A stretch of 54,328 bases of DNA from Candidatus Omnitrophota bacterium (GCA_030695925.1 JAUYOH010000104.1:1-54328); one strand, 5' to 3'. Shown: positions 33,476 through 43,638, counted from the stretch's first letter. Notes: generated from the letters alone by a model not told the origin. Made by a program: numbers and translations.

Positions 33476-33718
33476 TTAAATAATGCCTGATCTCCTGAAG
33501 ATTATCGAAACGGTGGACGAAGGCTTCGCGCCGACCTTAAGCCAATACAATATCCGATCCTTCTTCAGGTTTCCGAAGGGCGGGTTCTTGGTCGGATCAT
33601 AATAGCCCAACTCCTCCAGCGCCTTCATGTCTCTTCCCTTGCGTGAATCGATAACCACGATCCGCTGATGCGGTTTCTTCTTTGTGCCCAGCCTCTTTAA
33701 CCTTATTACCGCTGACAT
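33476..33718 (-). CDS. rpsP: Ribosomal protein S16
   Basis: An 80-aa small-subunit assembly protein. IRLKRLGTKKKPHQRIVV and the GYYDPTKNP motif are typical. It follows murA by 3 bases and precedes trmD by 3 bases, forming a compact rpsP-trmD-rplS-rnhB run. Confidence 0.98.
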   Translation of the reverse strand: MSAVIRLKRLGTKKKPHQRIVVIDSRKGRDMKALEELGYYDPTKNPPFGNLKKDRILYWLKVGAKPSSTVSIIFRRSGII

Positions 33719-33721
33719 CGA

Positions 33722-34987
33722 TTACTCCTCCTTTTCTCTGTGAATATTGGCGCCTAATAGCAATAGTTTCTGTTCTATTTTATCATAACCTCTGTCCAAA
33801 TGATAGACCCTTGAGATATCCGTGCGGCCCCCTGCTGCCATCCCCGCGAGTACTAAAGCGGCTGACGCGCGCAGGTCGGATGCCATGACAGGCGCTCCGC
33901 TTAATCCCTTTACGCCTTTGACTATCGCGGAATCGCCCTCGAGTTTTATCTGTGCCCCCATCCTTGCCAGTTCACTCACATGCATATACCTGTCGGGATA
34001 TATCTTTTCGGTGACGACGCTGATACCGTCAATGACCGACATCAAAGCCATCATCTGCGCCTGCAGGTCCGTCGGGAATCCCGGATAAGGAAGCGTGGTA
34101 AGGTCGACCGGCTTTAATGAACGCAAGACGCGCACGCGGATATCTTTTCCGTGCCGGGTGATCGCCACTCCGGCATCCTGTAACTTATCGATCAAGGCCC
34201 CCAGATGGTCGTACCGGGCACCCTTTATCGTGATATCGCCCTTGGTGATCGCTGCGGCCACCATAAAAGTGCCGGCCTCGATCCTGTCCGGGATTATCTC
34301 ATATTCGGCGCCGCCCAGTTTTTTCACCCCGTCTATCTCGATAAAATGTGTGCCCGCCCCTTTTATCCCAGCGCCCATCTTCGTCAAAAATTCGGCTAAG
34401 TCCACTACTTCCGGCTCACAGGCGGCGTTCTCAATGACTGTCTTTCCCTTCGCGAGGGTAGCGGCCATCATGACATTATCCGTCGCAAGGACCGAAGAAC
34501 CAAATGCGCCGCCGAGATATACATGAGCCCCTTTCAGTTGCCTTGCCTTAGCGACGACATAACCGTGCTCTATCTTTAGATCCGCGCCCAAGGCTCTTAT
34601 CCCCTTCATATGAAGGTCGACGGGACGGTTTCCGATGGCGCATCCGCCGGGATATGAGACCTGAGCGCATTTTAATTTCGCCAGGATCGGCCCTAAGACA
34701 CAGAACGACGCGCGCATCTCTTTGACATATTTATACGGAGCCACATAATTTTTATAACCGTTGGGGTCTATGATCAGACGGCTGTCCTCGAACTGGACCT
34801 TTACGCCCAGATTCCTCAGGATTTTTATCATAGTGTTGACGTCACGCAAAGGAGGGACTTTCTTTATGACGCATTTCTCGTTCGTCAGAAGTGTCGCGGC
34901 CATTATCGGAAGTGCGGAATTTTTCGCTCCGCTGACCTCGACCGTCCCTTTTAACTTCGTGGGTCCTTCAATTACTATTTTGTCCAT
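33722..34987 (-). CDS. murA: UDP-N-acetylglucosamine 1-carboxyvinyltransferase
   Basis: Catalyses the first committed step of peptidoglycan synthesis. The 421-aa protein starts IVIEGPTKLKGTVEVSGAKN. It has the active-site Cys in the loop YPGGCAIGNRPVDLH, so it should be fosfomycin-sensitive (Asp replaces this Cys in resistant forms). PYPGFPTDLQAQ and the late YHLDRGYDKIEQKL are also present. Together with the outer-membrane-type secretins, it supports a diderm with a peptidoglycan wall. Confidence 0.98.
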   Translation of the reverse strand: MDKIVIEGPTKLKGTVEVSGAKNSALPIMAATLLTNEKCVIKKVPPLRDVNTMIKILRNLGVKVQFEDSRLIIDPNGYKNYVAPYKYVKEMRASFCVLGPILAKLKCAQVSYPGGCAIGNRPVDLHMKGIRALGADLKIEHGYVVAKARQLKGAHVYLGGAFGSSVLATDNVMMAATLAKGKTVIENAACEPEVVDLAEFLTKMGAGIKGAGTHFIEIDGVKKLGGAEYEIIPDRIEAGTFMVAAAITKGDITIKGARYDHLGALIDKLQDAGVAITRHGKDIRVRVLRSLKPVDLTTLPYPGFPTDLQAQMMALMSVIDGISVVTEKIYPDRYMHVSELARMGAQIKLEGDSAIVKGVKGLSGAPVMASDLRASAALVLAGMAAGGRTDISRVYHLDRGYDKIEQKLLLLGANIHREKEE

Positions 34988-35776
34988 TTATCTATGCTTT
35001 CTCGCGAAGAATACCCTATTTATCCCGTTATGATCTTTTACGATCTCCGTCTCGACGAAAGAGCCGGTACTATCCGCTAATTTTTTGATCGTCTCGGACT
35101 GCCCGAACCCCATCTCCATGACCAGATAGCCGGACTCTTTTAATCTCTTTGCGCTTTCGGGGATTATCTTCCTGTAGAACTCCAGCCCTTTCTCTCCGCC
35201 GTCAAGGGCTAGCCGGGGCTCGCTCTTTACCTCAAGCGGCAACGCATCATAATGGTCGGCGGGGATATAAGGCGGATTGGATATTATCAGATCGAACCTT
35301 TCGTTCTCGTCGATCCCGCTGAAGAGATCCGACAAAATAAAATGTATACTGTCCGTTACGCCGTTTAAGGCAGCGTTTGCCTTCGCGACTTCCAGGACCT
35401 CTTCCGAGATATCGGAGGCTACTATTTTACACAATGGGTTATGTTTTGTCAAACTGACCGCTATGGCGCCCGAGCCCGTCCCAAGGTCCAGTACATACGG
35501 CGACGCGAAACCCTCTTTGCCCATAAGCTGCAAGACCCGTTCGACCAAGACTTCTGTCTCGGGACGCGGGATAAGGACAGAGGGATTCACCTGAAATTCA
35601 AGCCCCATAAATTCGGTCTCGCCGGTTATATATTGGGCCGGTACACCGCGGGCATAGGAATCAAGCGCTTCATGAAACGCTTTCATCTTCTCTTCGTCCG
35701 CCTCATAATCGCCCAGATATAACTGAGTCCGGTCGCAGTCAAAAGCCCAGCACGCCAGTTGCTCCAATGAATCCAT
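34988..35776 (-). CDS. prmC: Peptide chain release factor N5-glutamine methyltransferase
   Basis: Methylates the glutamine of the GGQ motif in release factors. The 262-aa protein has the N-terminal helical domain, SVLIPRPETEVLVE, the SAM site VLDLGTGSGAIAVSL and the catalytic ISNPPYIP near residue 185. It follows its substrate gene prfA by a single base, the usual arrangement. Confidence 0.98.
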   Translation of the reverse strand: MDSLEQLACWAFDCDRTQLYLGDYEADEEKMKAFHEALDSYARGVPAQYITGETEFMGLEFQVNPSVLIPRPETEVLVERVLQLMGKEGFASPYVLDLGTGSGAIAVSLTKHNPLCKIVASDISEEVLEVAKANAALNGVTDSIHFILSDLFSGIDENERFDLIISNPPYIPADHYDALPLEVKSEPRLALDGGEKGLEFYRKIIPESAKRLKESGYLVMEMGFGQSETIKKLADSTGSFVETEIVKDHNGINRVFFARKHR

Positions 35777-35777
35777 A

Positions 35778-36848
35778 TTATTTAACCTCTCTTAAGCGCA
35801 TATCTTTTTCAGCTTTAAGTAATCCCAGTATTATCTCGTCGAGGTCCCCCTCTAATACGTTCTCCAAGTTATGGATAGTGAGACCGATCCGGTGGTCGGT
35901 GACCCGCCTGTCGGGATAATTATAAGTCCTTATCTTCTCGCTGCGCTCGCCCGTGCCGATCTGGGTCTTGCGCTCCTTGGCTATCTTCTCGTGCTGTTCG
36001 GTTATCGCCTTATCCAAAATCCGGGCGCGCAACACTTTCATGCCCTTATTTTTATTCTTTAACTGCGAGCGCTCATCCTGGCATTGGACGACTATACCGG
36101 TCGGTATATGCGTTATCCTGACGGCCGAATCCGCGGTATTGACCGATTGGCCGCCGGCGCCGGAAGATCTGAATACGTCTATCCGTAAATCCTTCGGGTC
36201 TATCTTGATATCGACTTCTTCGGCTTCAGGCAGGACCGCGACCGAGACCGTCGAGGTGTGGATCCTCCCCGACGCCTCAGTGGCGGGGACCCTTTGCACC
36301 CTGTGAACGCCGGATTCGTATTTCAGCCTTTTATAAACACCGCCCCCATCTATGCCGAAGACCACTTCTTTCAATCCGCCCGCCTCAGAAGGACTTGAAC
36401 TTAATATCTCGACTTTCCAACCCTGTCTTCCGGCGTATTTTGAATACATCCTGTAAAGGTCAGCGGCAAAGAGCGACGCCTCGAGGCCACCTGTCCCGGC
36501 GCGGATCTCAATTATTATGTTTTTATCCGCATCAGGGTCATCTTCCAGCAGAAGTTCCTCAATAGCTTTCTCCGACTCCGCTTTTTTCTTCTTAAGTTCG
36601 GACAACTCTTCTTTCGCCAGCTCGACGAAATCCGCCTCTTGCGCCTTTTTCTTCAGCAATTCTTCCAGCTCGCGGATATCTTCGTCAGCCTTTTTGTATT
36701 CCTTATATTTCCCGACGATCTCCTTTAAGCGGGCAAGCTCCTTTGTATATCGCTGATAGGCCGACGTATCCGATATGACCTTAGGATCGGCGATAAGGTG
36801 CTCGAGCTCCTCGTAACGTTTTAATTTGGCTTCTAACGCCTCATACAT
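35778..36848 (-). CDS. prfA: Peptide chain release factor 1
   Basis: Terminates translation at UAA and UAG. The stop-codon reading motif PAT (in RVPATEASGRIHTST) identifies RF1 and not RF2, which has SPF. The catalytic GGQ lies in SSGAGGQSVNTADSAVR near residue 232. The 356-aa length is standard. It is followed directly by prmC. Confidence 0.98.
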   Translation of the reverse strand: MYEALEAKLKRYEELEHLIADPKVISDTSAYQRYTKELARLKEIVGKYKEYKKADEDIRELEELLKKKAQEADFVELAKEELSELKKKKAESEKAIEELLLEDDPDADKNIIIEIRAGTGGLEASLFAADLYRMYSKYAGRQGWKVEILSSSPSEAGGLKEVVFGIDGGGVYKRLKYESGVHRVQRVPATEASGRIHTSTVSVAVLPEAEEVDIKIDPKDLRIDVFRSSGAGGQSVNTADSAVRITHIPTGIVVQCQDERSQLKNKNKGMKVLRARILDKAITEQHEKIAKERKTQIGTGERSEKIRTYNYPDRRVTDHRIGLTIHNLENVLEGDLDEIILGLLKAEKDMRLREVK

Positions 36849-36866
36849 CTGAAAACCTTTTGCCTT

Positions 36867-37064
36867 TTACTTCTTGTATTTCCTCTTGAATTTCTCGACT
36901 CTTCCAGCGGTGTCCAGCAATTTATGCAATCCGGTGAAAAATGGGTGGCACTTTGAACAGATCTCGACCTTTATATTCTGCTTTGTCGAGCGCGTGTGGA
37001 TCACTTCTCCGCAGGCGCATGTGATGGTCGCCGCTTGATACTGCGGATGAATTTTTTCTTTCAC
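36867..37064 (-). CDS. rpmE: Ribosomal protein L31 (zinc-binding form)
   Basis: A 65-aa protein at the intersubunit bridge. It keeps four zinc-ligand cysteines: Cys16 and Cys18 in TCACGE, and Cys37 and Cys40 in CSKCHPFFTG. It is therefore the C+ form used when zinc is sufficient. The start is GTG at 37064. Confidence 0.97.
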   Translation of the reverse strand: MKEKIHPQYQAATITCACGEVIHTRSTKQNIKVEICSKCHPFFTGLHKLLDTAGRVEKFKRKYKK

Positions 37065-37075
37065 TTTTTCCTCCT

Positions 37076-38452
37076 TTATTTCTGCTGGTTTAAGCTCATC
37101 AAAAATTCCGCGTTTGATTTGGTCTTGCCGAGCCTGTCAATCAATAATTCCATCGCCTCGTCGGAATTCATATCGTTTAAGACCTTCCTTATTATCCAGA
37201 CCCGTTTTAATTCATCTTCCTTGAAGAGAAGTTCTTCTTTTCTGGTATTGGAACGCTTGATATCTATAGCGGGATAGATCCTCTTCTGGAAGAGGTTCCT
37301 GTCCAGCTGCAATTCCATGTTGCCCGTCCCCTTGAACTCCTCGAATATGACCTCGTCCATCCGGCTTCCGGTATCGACGAGCGCGGTCGCTATGATCGTA
37401 AGCGAGCCGCCTTCCTCCACTGCTCTGGCCGCGCCGAAGAACCTCTTGGGCTTATGCAAAGCGCTTGAATCGACACCTCCCGAAAGTATCTTCCCGCTAT
37501 GGGGTGCCACGGTGTTATAAGCGCGCGCTAAACGCGTTATTGAGTCAAGGAGTATAACGACGTCTTTCTTGTTCTCGACGAGCCTCTTGGCTTTCTCGAG
37601 AACGATCTCCGCGACTTGAGTATGCCTCTCGGCAAGTTCGTCAAAAGTTGAACTTACGACCTCGCCTTTTACCGAGCGCTGCATATCGGTGACTTCCTCA
37701 GGCCTCTCATCGATCAGCAAGACGATAAGGATGACTTCCGGATAATTTTTCATAATAGAGTTCGCTATCTTCTGTAAAAGTATCGTCTTTCCGCTATACG
37801 GCTGCGCGACAATTAAACCTCTCTGGCCCTTACCTATGGGGGTCAATAGGTCCATGATCCTCATAGATATCTCGCCGGGCTCCGTTTCCAGGACGTACCT
37901 CTCGTAGGCATAAAGAGGCGTGAGGTTGTCAAAGAGAGTGCGTTCTTTCATAGATTCAGGATGTTCCATATTTACCACTTCCACCTTCAATAACGCGAAA
38001 TACCTCTCGCCTTCCTTCGGTGGACGGATCTGTCCGCTCACCGTATCCCCTGTGCGCAAGTCAAATCTCCTTATCTGGCTCGGAGACACGTAAATATCGT
38101 CCGGCGAGGGCAGATAATTATAATTGGACGACCGCAGGAAACCGAAACCGTCCGGCAGGATCTCTAACACTCCTTCGCCGAACATAAACCCTTCCTTCTC
38201 GGCCTGCGCCTGAAGTATCTTGAAGATAAGGTCCTGTTTCTTGAGGCCGCTTATGGAGTTGATGCTCAAGTCCTTCGCGGCCTTTGTTAGTTCCTGGATC
38301 GTCATCTTCTTTAATTTCGCGATGTTGAAACCCGTTCCTGAGGGTTCCTTCGCAGCGGGCGCCTCTTTTGCGCCGTTTGCCCCGTTAGAAGACTCTTTTT
38401 TAACGGGGTTTACCTGTTTTGTCCCGTTTGTCTCTTCGTTACTATTCTTCAT
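37076..38452 (-). CDS. rho: Transcription termination factor Rho
   Basis: A hexameric RNA helicase that ends transcription. The 458-aa protein has a 40-residue Ser/Asn/Lys-rich N-terminal tail, the Rho-N helix domain (about 44-88), the RNA-binding cold-shock domain (about 93-165, with [15 protein letters not shown] and [13 protein letters not shown]) and the ATPase domain. The P-loop reads AQPYSGKT at 216-223; most Rho proteins have a basic residue where this has Tyr219. [12 protein letters not shown] and [12 protein letters not shown] are normal. It overlaps the GGDEF gene by 11 bases. Confidence 0.97.
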   Translation of the reverse strand: MKNSNEETNGTKQVNPVKKESSNGANGAKEAPAAKEPSGTGFNIAKLKKMTIQELTKAAKDLSINSISGLKKQDLIFKILQAQAEKEGFMFGEGVLEILPDGFGFLRSSNYNYLPSPDDIYVSPSQIRRFDLRTGDTVSGQIRPPKEGERYFALLKVEVVNMEHPESMKERTLFDNLTPLYAYERYVLETEPGEISMRIMDLLTPIGKGQRGLIVAQPYSGKTILLQKIANSIMKNYPEVILIVLLIDERPEEVTDMQRSVKGEVVSSTFDELAERHTQVAEIVLEKAKRLVENKKDVVILLDSITRLARAYNTVAPHSGKILSGGVDSSALHKPKRFFGAARAVEEGGSLTIIATALVDTGSRMDEVIFEEFKGTGNMELQLDRNLFQKRIYPAIDIKRSNTRKEELLFKEDELKRVWIIRKVLNDMNSDEAMELLIDRLGKTKSNAEFLMSLNQQK

Positions 38453-38960
38453 TCCATTCCTCCTCTTCCATAAAAACCTTAAACGTCCCTACTTCCTTTT
38501 GAGCTAAAGTTAACGCCTCGACAACGCATCCGATAAACTCGTCCGTCGAGAAGGCAAAAGAAAAATAATGCGCTATCCCGATCGAGACGGAAATCCTGAT
38601 CTTGTGCGAGGCGAATTCATGAGTTTTTATCGCACTTAAGATCTGTCGTGCTTTCTCCTTGGCCTCCTTAAGCGTCGTATCGCGCAGGAGGATCAGAAAT
38701 TCGTCTCCTCCGAACCTGACTAACAGGTCCTTCGGCCCTATAACCTTTTTGAGGATCTTTGACGTCGCCTCCAGGACTTCATTTCCGACAGACCTTCCGT
38801 ACCACCGGTTGATCCTCTCGAGATTATCTATATCGACAAGCAGCAATACAACCGCCGGCAGCGACCTTTTGTCCTTGGAGGAAGCGATCTCGCTCTTTAC
38901 GACTTCGAGTATGTCTTCTATCCTATAAGAACAGCTTATTCTCTCACCAGATTCTTCCAT
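38442..38960 (-). CDS. Compact GGDEF-domain protein, probable diguanylate cyclase
   Basis: A 172-aa protein that is essentially a lone GGDEF domain, expected to make cyclic di-GMP from two GTP. The active-site GGDEF is intact at residues 84-88 ([12 protein letters not shown]), with [14 protein letters not shown] and SVSIGIAHY conserved. There is no sensor domain, and no RxxD inhibitory site is evident ahead of GGDEF. It overlaps coaE by 25 bases upstream and rho by 11 downstream, an unusual place for a signalling gene. Confidence 0.9.
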   Translation of the reverse strand: MEESGERISCSYRIEDILEVVKSEIASSKDKRSLPAVVLLLVDIDNLERINRWYGRSVGNEVLEATSKILKKVIGPKDLLVRFGGDEFLILLRDTTLKEAKEKARQILSAIKTHEFASHKIRISVSIGIAHYFSFAFSTDEFIGCVVEALTLAQKEVGTFKVFMEEEEWNEE

Positions 38961-39535
38961 ATCTCTACCGCCTGTCTTTCAGTCGCGCAGAGCGAGCCCT
39001 TATTATCTATGACAAAATCCGCGGCTTTCTCCTTTTCGCCAAGCGGCATCTGTGCTTCCATACGTTGCAGGACCTCTTTGCGCGTAAGGCCGAACTTCCT
39101 GACCGCGCGCTTAATCTGGGCATCGCTCCCGGCCGTCACGACCACTAACTTGTCCACCTTCGATCTCCCCCCGGATTCAAGAAGAAGAGGAATGTCCAGC
39201 ACTACGACGGCCTCCGCGTTTATTTTTTTTATCTCTTTGACTTTCTTCTCTATCTCCTTATAGACCAGCGGATGTATTATGCCGCATAACTTATCTAAAC
39301 GCCGCCTCTCGGAAAAGACCTCTTTGGCAAGCGCCTTTCTGTTTATCTTACCGTCTTTCCTTAATATACCGTCTCCGAAATAACCCCTTATCCTCCTCCA
39401 AGCCGGCGTATTCGGCTCAATCAGGCGGTGCGCGATCTCGTCGGCATCGAGCACAACAGCGCCCAGTCTTTCGAATATCTTCGCGACCGTCGTCTTTCCG
39501 GTCCCCAAACTTCCGGTTATACCTATGATCAGCAT
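38936..39535 (-). CDS. coaE: Dephospho-CoA kinase
   Basis: Performs the last step of coenzyme A synthesis. The 199-aa protein has the P-loop IGITGSLGTGKTTVAKIF at residues 3-20, LDADEIAH, VVLDIPLLLESG and the late FVIDNKGS. It follows glgA by 5 bases. Confidence 0.97.
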   Translation of the reverse strand: MLIIGITGSLGTGKTTVAKIFERLGAVVLDADEIAHRLIEPNTPAWRRIRGYFGDGILRKDGKINRKALAKEVFSERRRLDKLCGIIHPLVYKEIEKKVKEIKKINAEAVVVLDIPLLLESGGRSKVDKLVVVTAGSDAQIKRAVRKFGLTRKEVLQRMEAQMPLGEKEKAADFVIDNKGSLCATERQAVEIWKNLVRE

Positions 39536-39540
39536 ATCTT

Positions 39541-40935
39541 TTACGCTATCTTTTTGTACAAATCTACGTATTCCTTTGCGGAACTATCCCAAGAGAAATC
39601 GCATCTCATCGCGTTTGTGACTAACTTCTTCCATAGGCCGCTCTGCCTGTAAATATCCGTAGCCCTCTTGACGGCGTTGAACAATTCGCCGGCATCATAT
39701 CTGTCGAAGACAAAACCGGTTCCCCGTGTCGTCTTCGGGTCGTATTCGGTTATCGTATCCGCGAGCCCGCCCGTATTCCTGACGATAGGTATCGTGCCAT
39801 ACCGCAGGGAAATGATCTGTCCTAAGCCGCAGGGCTCATATCTCGACGGCATCAAGAACATATCGGCGCCGGCGTAGATCTTTTTCGCCAATAAAGCGTC
39901 AAACTTCAGATTGATCGAGGCCTTGCCGGGAAATTTTCTTTTTATACCCTCAAATAAACGGTGATATCTCTTTTCGCCGGTCCCCAGAAGAATAAGCTGC
40001 AGATCCATACCTAATAGGGAATGGATGATCCGGGAAACAAGGTCCAGCCCTTTCTGATCAGCAAGCCTTGAGATGATGCCGATAAGCGGGGCATTTGCCC
40101 TCTCTTCCAAGGCCGTCTTCTTCTGAAGCGCTGATTTGTCTTTATATTTCCCGTCCGGCCTTGAGGGCGAGAAATGATATTTCAATTCTTTGTCCTTCGC
40201 GGGATTCCATTCGTTATAATCTATCCCGTTTATGATCCCGGATAACGAATCCTTCCTCTCGGAAAGCAGGCCGTTTAATCCGTATCCGAATTCGGGCGTC
40301 TGGATCTCCCTCGCGTAGGTGGGAGAGACAGTCGTAATGAGGTCCGCGAATACCAGTCCGCCTTTTAATATATTCACCTTATCGTAGAACTCCAGCCGAT
40401 GAACGGTAAAATAATCCCACGGAAGTCCTATCTTATGGAATTCGCTCTTTGGGAAAAGGCCCTGATACGCGATATTGTGTATGGTCATTACCGTCTTTAT
40501 CCCCGAGTAGAAGGGGTCCGTCCCGTATATCTCCTTAAGATATACCGGCACCAGAGCCGTCTGCCAGTCGTTACAATGTATGATATCCGGCTTGAAATCT
40601 ATCTCTTTTAATAGTTCCGGGATCCTTTTCGAGAAAAAGACGAACCTGTCAAGGTTATCTGAATAATCGCCCTTTTCGTCTCCGTAGAGGTTATCCCTCA
40701 TAAAATATGCGTCGTTCTCTATAAAATAGACCGGCACTCTGCCGTTTAATCTCGCTTCGCTGCCGAAGATATTGATGGATTTATACCTTGGCGTGACTAC
40801 CCTGATGTCAATGCCCGCCTTATGAAGCGCCACCGGTAAACTTCCCGCTACGTCAGCCAGTCCGCCGGTCTTCGAGAAAGGAGCGACCTCGCTCGAAGCG
40901 AATAAGACCTTTAATTTCTTCTTGCCTTCCGCCAT
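39541..40935 (-). CDS. glgA: Glycogen synthase (ADP-glucose type)
   Basis: Elongates alpha-1,4-glucan from ADP-glucose, GT5 family. The 464-aa protein shows ASSEVAPFSKTGGLADV with the KTGGL substrate motif, HCNDWQTALVPVYL, TIHNIAYQGLFP, ISRLADQKGLDL and MPSRYEPCGLGQIISLRYG. It has a GGAGG ribosome site. Its presence points to glycogen storage. Confidence 0.97.
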   Translation of the reverse strand: MAEGKKKLKVLFASSEVAPFSKTGGLADVAGSLPVALHKAGIDIRVVTPRYKSINIFGSEARLNGRVPVYFIENDAYFMRDNLYGDEKGDYSDNLDRFVFFSKRIPELLKEIDFKPDIIHCNDWQTALVPVYLKEIYGTDPFYSGIKTVMTIHNIAYQGLFPKSEFHKIGLPWDYFTVHRLEFYDKVNILKGGLVFADLITTVSPTYAREIQTPEFGYGLNGLLSERKDSLSGIINGIDYNEWNPAKDKELKYHFSPSRPDGKYKDKSALQKKTALEERANAPLIGIISRLADQKGLDLVSRIIHSLLGMDLQLILLGTGEKRYHRLFEGIKRKFPGKASINLKFDALLAKKIYAGADMFLMPSRYEPCGLGQIISLRYGTIPIVRNTGGLADTITEYDPKTTRGTGFVFDRYDAGELFNAVKRATDIYRQSGLWKKLVTNAMRCDFSWDSSAKEYVDLYKKIA

Positions 40936-40937
40936 CT

Positions 40938-43601
40938 TTATGCCGCCTCCAGCCAGTTCTTGCCGACTTTGATCTGGACTTTTATCGGCACCTTTAACTT
41001 CGCCGCCTGCTCCATCTTCGCCTTGACTATCTTCCTCATCTGTTCGACTTCGTCCTTCCGTACCTCAAAGACCAGTTCATCGTGGACCTGGAGTATCATC
41101 CTGGATTCCAGGCCTTCCTCCTTTATCGTCCTGTGGATATTTATCATCGCGACTTTGATCAAATCGGCGGCCGAACCCTGTATGGGCGTGTTTACCGCCG
41201 TCCTCTCGGCAAACTGCCTTAAGGAATTATTATGGCTGTTTATCTCGGGGATGTATCTCCTGCGGTTTAATATGGTCGTGACATAACCTTTTTCCCTGGC
41301 CTCCTCTATCATCTCCTCAAAGTAGACCTTGATCCTTCCGTACCGCTCGAAATATGAGTCTATAAATTCCTTCGCCTTCGAGGGCTCTATCTTCAGGTCT
41401 CTCGCCAGGCCATACGGGCTCATCCCGTAAACTATCCCGAAGTTCACGGTCTTGGCGATAGAACGCATCTCGGGTGTCACGGCGGCCTCGTCCACGCCGA
41501 ATACAAGAGAAGCCGTATGCGCGTGGATATCCCTGTCTTCCTTAAATGCCTCCACAAGTTCCTTATCGCCTGAGAAATGGGCCAGTACCCTGAGTTCGAT
41601 CTGTGAATAATCTGCCGACATTATAACGCAATCCTTCCGGCCGGCGATAAAGGCCTTCCTTATCTGCCTTCCGGCCTCCGTCTTTACCGGTATGTTCTGA
41701 AGGTTGGGATCGGAAGAACTCAGGCGCCCTGTGGCAGTCACGGTCTGGTTGAAAGAGGTATGGACGCGGCCCGTCTTCGGGTTTATCAATTCGGGCAAAG
41801 CATCGACATATGTCGACTTCAATTTAGAAAGTTCGCGGTATTTCAAGAGCGATGCCGGAAGCGCATGTACCGCCGATAAAACCTCTAAAACTTCCACGTC
41901 GGTCGACGGGCCGGTCTTGGTCTTCTTGACTACGGGCAACCCCAGTTTCCCGAACAGCACCTCGCCCAATTGCTTCGGTGAATTTATATTGAACTCGGAA
42001 CCGGCAATCTCATGTATCTCGGACGTAAGTACCCGCAGTTGTTTATCCAGATCCTTCGACATGGCCGACAGGAAATCGAGGTCAATCGCGACACCGGCTA
42101 ATTCCATATCGGTAAGGCAGTCCACCAGCGGCATCTCCACTTCATAAAATAATTCGCTTAGGTCCTTCTCGCCAAGTTGCGGCTCAAGTACCTGCTTTAA
42201 CCTGAAGGCGGCGTCCGAATCCTGACAGCAATAGTTTTTAATAGTCTCCGTGTCGACTTCTTTCATCGTGATCTTGCCCTTGCCCTTTCCAAGCAGATCG
42301 GAAATCGGCGTCTTCCTTAATTGCAGATATTCCTGCAGGATATCTCCGAGGTTGTGATTTAGCTTTGAGGGATTCAGGAGATACGATGCTACCATCGTGT
42401 CGAAGAGGGTGCCGTTCAACTCGACCCCGTTGACCGCCAAGAGCGCTTTCTCGAATTTTATATTCTGCCCTATCTTAATCTTTTTGGCATCCTCGATCAC
42501 GGGCTTTAACTTCGACAACAGATATCCCGCCTCAAAACCTCCTGCCTCGTCTTTGATCGGCACGTAATATGCCTGTGCCTCTTTCCAGCAGAACGAAACA
42601 CCCACCGGCTCGCATGTCAACGGGTCCGTCCCGGTCGTCTCAAAGTCCAAAGCGAATTCCCTGCACTTTACTAACTCCTTTATTATCTTCGCCAGCTCAT
42701 CCTCGTCGCTGATAAGCGTGTATTTCCCGCCTATTTGCTGCCCGACGGGCTCAAAATTCTTCATCAGGCTCTTAAATTCAAGCTCGGTAAACAGTTCATA
42801 TAACCTGTCCCTGTCCGGTTCTTTCAGTTTTAACTCGTCAAAATCTATATCGAGAGGGACATCGGTATCTACGGTCGCTAGTTCCTTGCTTAACCTCGCC
42901 TGGTCCATGGATTCTTTCAATTTTCTTCGCAGGCTCTCGGATTCGATCTTATCTGTACCTGAGAGCACTTTGTCCAAACTGCCGAACTTCTCGATCAATT
43001 GTCTTGCCGTGACCTCTCCTATGCCGGCCACCCCCGGTATATTATCGGAGGAATCCCCCATCAGCGCTATCAGGTCCACTATCTTATCCGGCCCCACTCC
43101 GTAGCGCTCTTTGACTTTTTCCTTATCGTATATCAACCCGTCTTTGTGGACATTATAAACTTTTATGCAGGAATTAACTAATTGGAGCATGTCCTTGTCG
43201 CCGGTGGCGATATAGACCTCGTATTCCTTCTTCTCAGCCTTTTTCGCGAGGGTCGCGAGGACATCATCCGCTTCATAACCCTGCATCTCAAATAGGGGGA
43301 TGTTATAGCCCTTGACAACCTCTTTTATTATGGGCATCTGCTCGATCAATTCATCGGGCATCGGTTTCCTGTGGATCTTATAGTCCTTGAATTTTTCATG
43401 CCTGAAGGTCGGCCCCTTTAAGTCGAAGGCTATCGCCAAGGACTCGGGTTTCTCTTCCTTTATTATCTTGTTGATCATGCTGATGAACCCGTATACGGCG
43501 TTCGTGGGCTGCCCTTTTGATGTTGAGAGGTTCCTGATGGCATAAAAAGCCCTGTAACAAAATGAATTTCCGTCGATTAAAAATAATTTGTCGCGTCTCA
43601 T
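40938..43601 (-). CDS. polA: DNA polymerase I
   Basis: An 887-aa three-domain enzyme for repair and Okazaki fragment maturation. It has a 5'-3' exonuclease (residues 1 to about 290, IATGDKDMLQLV and GDSSDNIPGVAGIG). A 3'-5' exonuclease follows (about 305-480), with its acidic residues kept (FALDFETTGTDP, IGQNIKFE). The polymerase domain has SADYSQIELRVLAH, RSIAKTVNFGIVYG and QVHDELVFE. Proofreading is therefore expected to be active. Confidence 0.98.
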   Translation of the reverse strand: MRRDKLFLIDGNSFCYRAFYAIRNLSTSKGQPTNAVYGFISMINKIIKEEKPESLAIAFDLKGPTFRHEKFKDYKIHRKPMPDELIEQMPIIKEVVKGYNIPLFEMQGYEADDVLATLAKKAEKKEYEVYIATGDKDMLQLVNSCIKVYNVHKDGLIYDKEKVKERYGVGPDKIVDLIALMGDSSDNIPGVAGIGEVTARQLIEKFGSLDKVLSGTDKIESESLRRKLKESMDQARLSKELATVDTDVPLDIDFDELKLKEPDRDRLYELFTELEFKSLMKNFEPVGQQIGGKYTLISDEDELAKIIKELVKCREFALDFETTGTDPLTCEPVGVSFCWKEAQAYYVPIKDEAGGFEAGYLLSKLKPVIEDAKKIKIGQNIKFEKALLAVNGVELNGTLFDTMVASYLLNPSKLNHNLGDILQEYLQLRKTPISDLLGKGKGKITMKEVDTETIKNYCCQDSDAAFRLKQVLEPQLGEKDLSELFYEVEMPLVDCLTDMELAGVAIDLDFLSAMSKDLDKQLRVLTSEIHEIAGSEFNINSPKQLGEVLFGKLGLPVVKKTKTGPSTDVEVLEVLSAVHALPASLLKYRELSKLKSTYVDALPELINPKTGRVHTSFNQTVTATGRLSSSDPNLQNIPVKTEAGRQIRKAFIAGRKDCVIMSADYSQIELRVLAHFSGDKELVEAFKEDRDIHAHTASLVFGVDEAAVTPEMRSIAKTVNFGIVYGMSPYGLARDLKIEPSKAKEFIDSYFERYGRIKVYFEEMIEEAREKGYVTTILNRRRYIPEINSHNNSLRQFAERTAVNTPIQGSAADLIKVAMINIHRTIKEEGLESRMILQVHDELVFEVRKDEVEQMRKIVKAKMEQAAKLKVPIKVQIKVGKNWLEAA

Positions 43602-43638
43602 TATAATCTAATTTTTGGAATTTGCGCTGATGGACATC

